From Oleomonas cavernae (GTDB lineage Bacteria; Pseudomonadota; Alphaproteobacteria; Zavarziniales; Zavarziniaceae), in assembly GCF_003590945.1 (NCBI RefSeq), contig NZ_QYUK01000011.1:3442909-3506908 (forward strand): 64,000 nt of DNA, given 5' to 3'. Positions 63,188 through 64,000 of the stretch are shown piece by piece. Position 1 is the first letter of the stretch, and each line of letters opens with the position of its first letter. A program made the translations under genes and the position numbers. Below the pieces are notes generated by a model. That model saw only the letters and a program-made list of their open reading frames with translations, had not been told where the DNA came from and made no database searches.

Positions 63188-63385
63188 CCACTTCGCTCCA
63201 TCGCCTGTTCGGCGATTCGACCAGCCGCAAGGCCGTCATTCCTCGACAGATTGGCCAAACTGTCATGTCAATTCAACAACGTACAGGAGAATGACATTCA
63301 TCGAGTAAGGTATTAACAAGTCACGGCGGCCGCGGTGGCTGCCGCTTTTCGTCCGCTCCGGCCCGATGTCGCAAGATCCCGTATC

Positions 63386-64000
63386 ATGAAGAACGCCGAT
63401 GATGCCGCCGCCCGCCGGGACGCCCTGGTCGCCCGGCATTACGAGGCCCTGCCCTATCCGGCGCGGGCCGCCCGGGACGAGAAGATACGCCTGATCGAGG
63501 GCAGCCCCAGCGCCCTGCCCGAGATCGAACACTGGATCTTCGGCGGGCACCTGCCGGCCCGGCTGCGCGTTCTGTTCGCCGGCGGCGGCACCGGCGACGG
63601 CTGCATCATGCTGGCCCAGCAACTGGCGGACCGGGGCGTCGAGGCGCAGATCACCCACCTCGACCTGTCGGCCCCGGCACAGAAGATCGCCGCCGAGCGG
63701 GCCGCCGTCAGGGGCCTGGACATCCGCTTCGTCGGCGGTTCGATCCTCGACGTCGAAAAGCTGGGCCTCGGCCCGTTCGACTACATCGATTGCTGCGGCG
63801 TGCTGCACCACCTCGAGGACCCGGCCGCAGGGCTGGCCGCCCTGCGCGGCACCCTGGCGCCGGGCGGCGGCATGGGCCTGATGGTCTATGGCCAAATCGG
63901 GCGCAGCGGCGTCTACGACGTCCAGGACGCCCTGCGCCTGCTGAGCCCGGAAGACGAGGCGCCGGCGGCGCGCTTGGGGATTGCCAGGCGGCTGCTGCCC
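63386..64000 (+). CDS. Class I SAM-dependent methyltransferase, 3' end cut by window edge
   Basis: The frame opens at ATG 63386 and remains open to the window end (205 residues so far). SAM-binding motif I is RVLFAGGGTGDGCIMLAQQL (about 61-80), the acidic strand-2 end is ITHLDLSAPAQKIA, and the post-motif GPFDYIDCCGVLHHLEDP (about 128-145) marks a class I enzyme of the UbiE/Methyltransf_11/25 type. The N-terminal stretch RRDALVARHYEALPYPARAA resembles the start of tetratricopeptide-linked or sugar-modifying methyltransferases. Divergent from the chain-length gene with about 200 bases between. Confidence 0.8.
   Translation, partial: MKNADDAAARRDALVARHYEALPYPARAARDEKIRLIEGSPSALPEIEHWIFGGHLPARLRVLFAGGGTGDGCIMLAQQLADRGVEAQITHLDLSAPAQKIAAERAAVRGLDIRFVGGSILDVEKLGLGPFDYIDCCGVLHHLEDPAAGLAALRGTLAPGGGMGLMVYGQIGRSGVYDVQDALRLLSPEDEAPAARLGIARRLLP

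Noticed and set aside
61076-63316. 746-residue open frame on the plus strand
   Set aside because: Antisense of the Wzz-like gene; no motifs.

Overview
This is a GC-rich (roughly two-thirds G+C) chromosomal segment from an alphaproteobacterium. The strongest pointers are a ChvI/ChvG - short HprK - RapZ - EIIA - HPr block next to ATP-type pckA, a RegB/RegA (ActS/ActR, PrrB/PrrA) redox pair, an MmcB-type repair protein, and palindromic GTCATCCCGGCGAAGGCC-type repeats. A Rhodospirillales-like organism is a reasonable guess, but I cannot fix the genus.

Layout. 1-5.7 kb: two ureohydrolases, a LysR regulator, a VWA lipoprotein and a GT87 membrane glycosyltransferase. 5.8-8.3 kb: pckA and a HugZ-like protein. 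8.4-10.6 kb: an AT-richer accessory patch with a Panacea-domain antitoxin candidate and an unknown 111-aa partner, a DUF6471 protein and a frame-broken membrane protein. 10.7-16 kb: chvI-chvG, then hprK-rapZ-EIIA-HPr and a HAD hydrolase. 16-25.7 kb: a permuted-papain-like protein, a CPA1 antiporter with a cNMP domain, a TetR-controlled EmrAB-type efflux pair, a soluble chemoreceptor and a ferritin-like diiron protein. 25.7-33.5 kb: MmcB, regA/regB, an ABC-2 exporter, a SYLF protein, a CbiB-like protein, VapBC, an extensin-like protein and a lipoprotein. 33.5-43.7 kb: a secreted helical-repeat protein, a complete dipeptide-type ABC operon (A-B-C-D-F), and an SsuABC/TauABC-type operon on the other strand. 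43.8-49.6 kb: an amine oxidase, a cysteine-desulfurase-like enzyme, RlpA and gamma-glutamyltransferase. 49.8-64 kb: a surface-polysaccharide region with a WS/DGAT acyltransferase, three methyltransferases plus one truncated by the window end, an OmpA-like protein, a WcaJ-type initiating transferase, a GH18 protein, an O-antigen-ligase-like protein, a WecG/TagA glycosyltransferase, a Wza-type export lipoprotein and a Wzz/Wzc-like chain-length protein with a degenerate kinase domain.

Working together. The chvGI/hprK/HPr block probably joins envelope stress sensing to nitrogen-PTS-like control of carbon metabolism, with pckA (gluconeogenesis) nearby. RegBA would add redox control. The right-hand block would build, polymerise and export a polysaccharide.

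Data quality. Four genes (island membrane protein, dppF, ggt, ompA-like) each need exactly one extra base to restore a full-length family member. In three of them the gap lies in a five-base G or C run that would read correctly with six. This looks like homopolymer undercalling, though real mutation or slippage is not excluded. I saw no tRNA, rRNA, IS element, integrase or CRISPR array.
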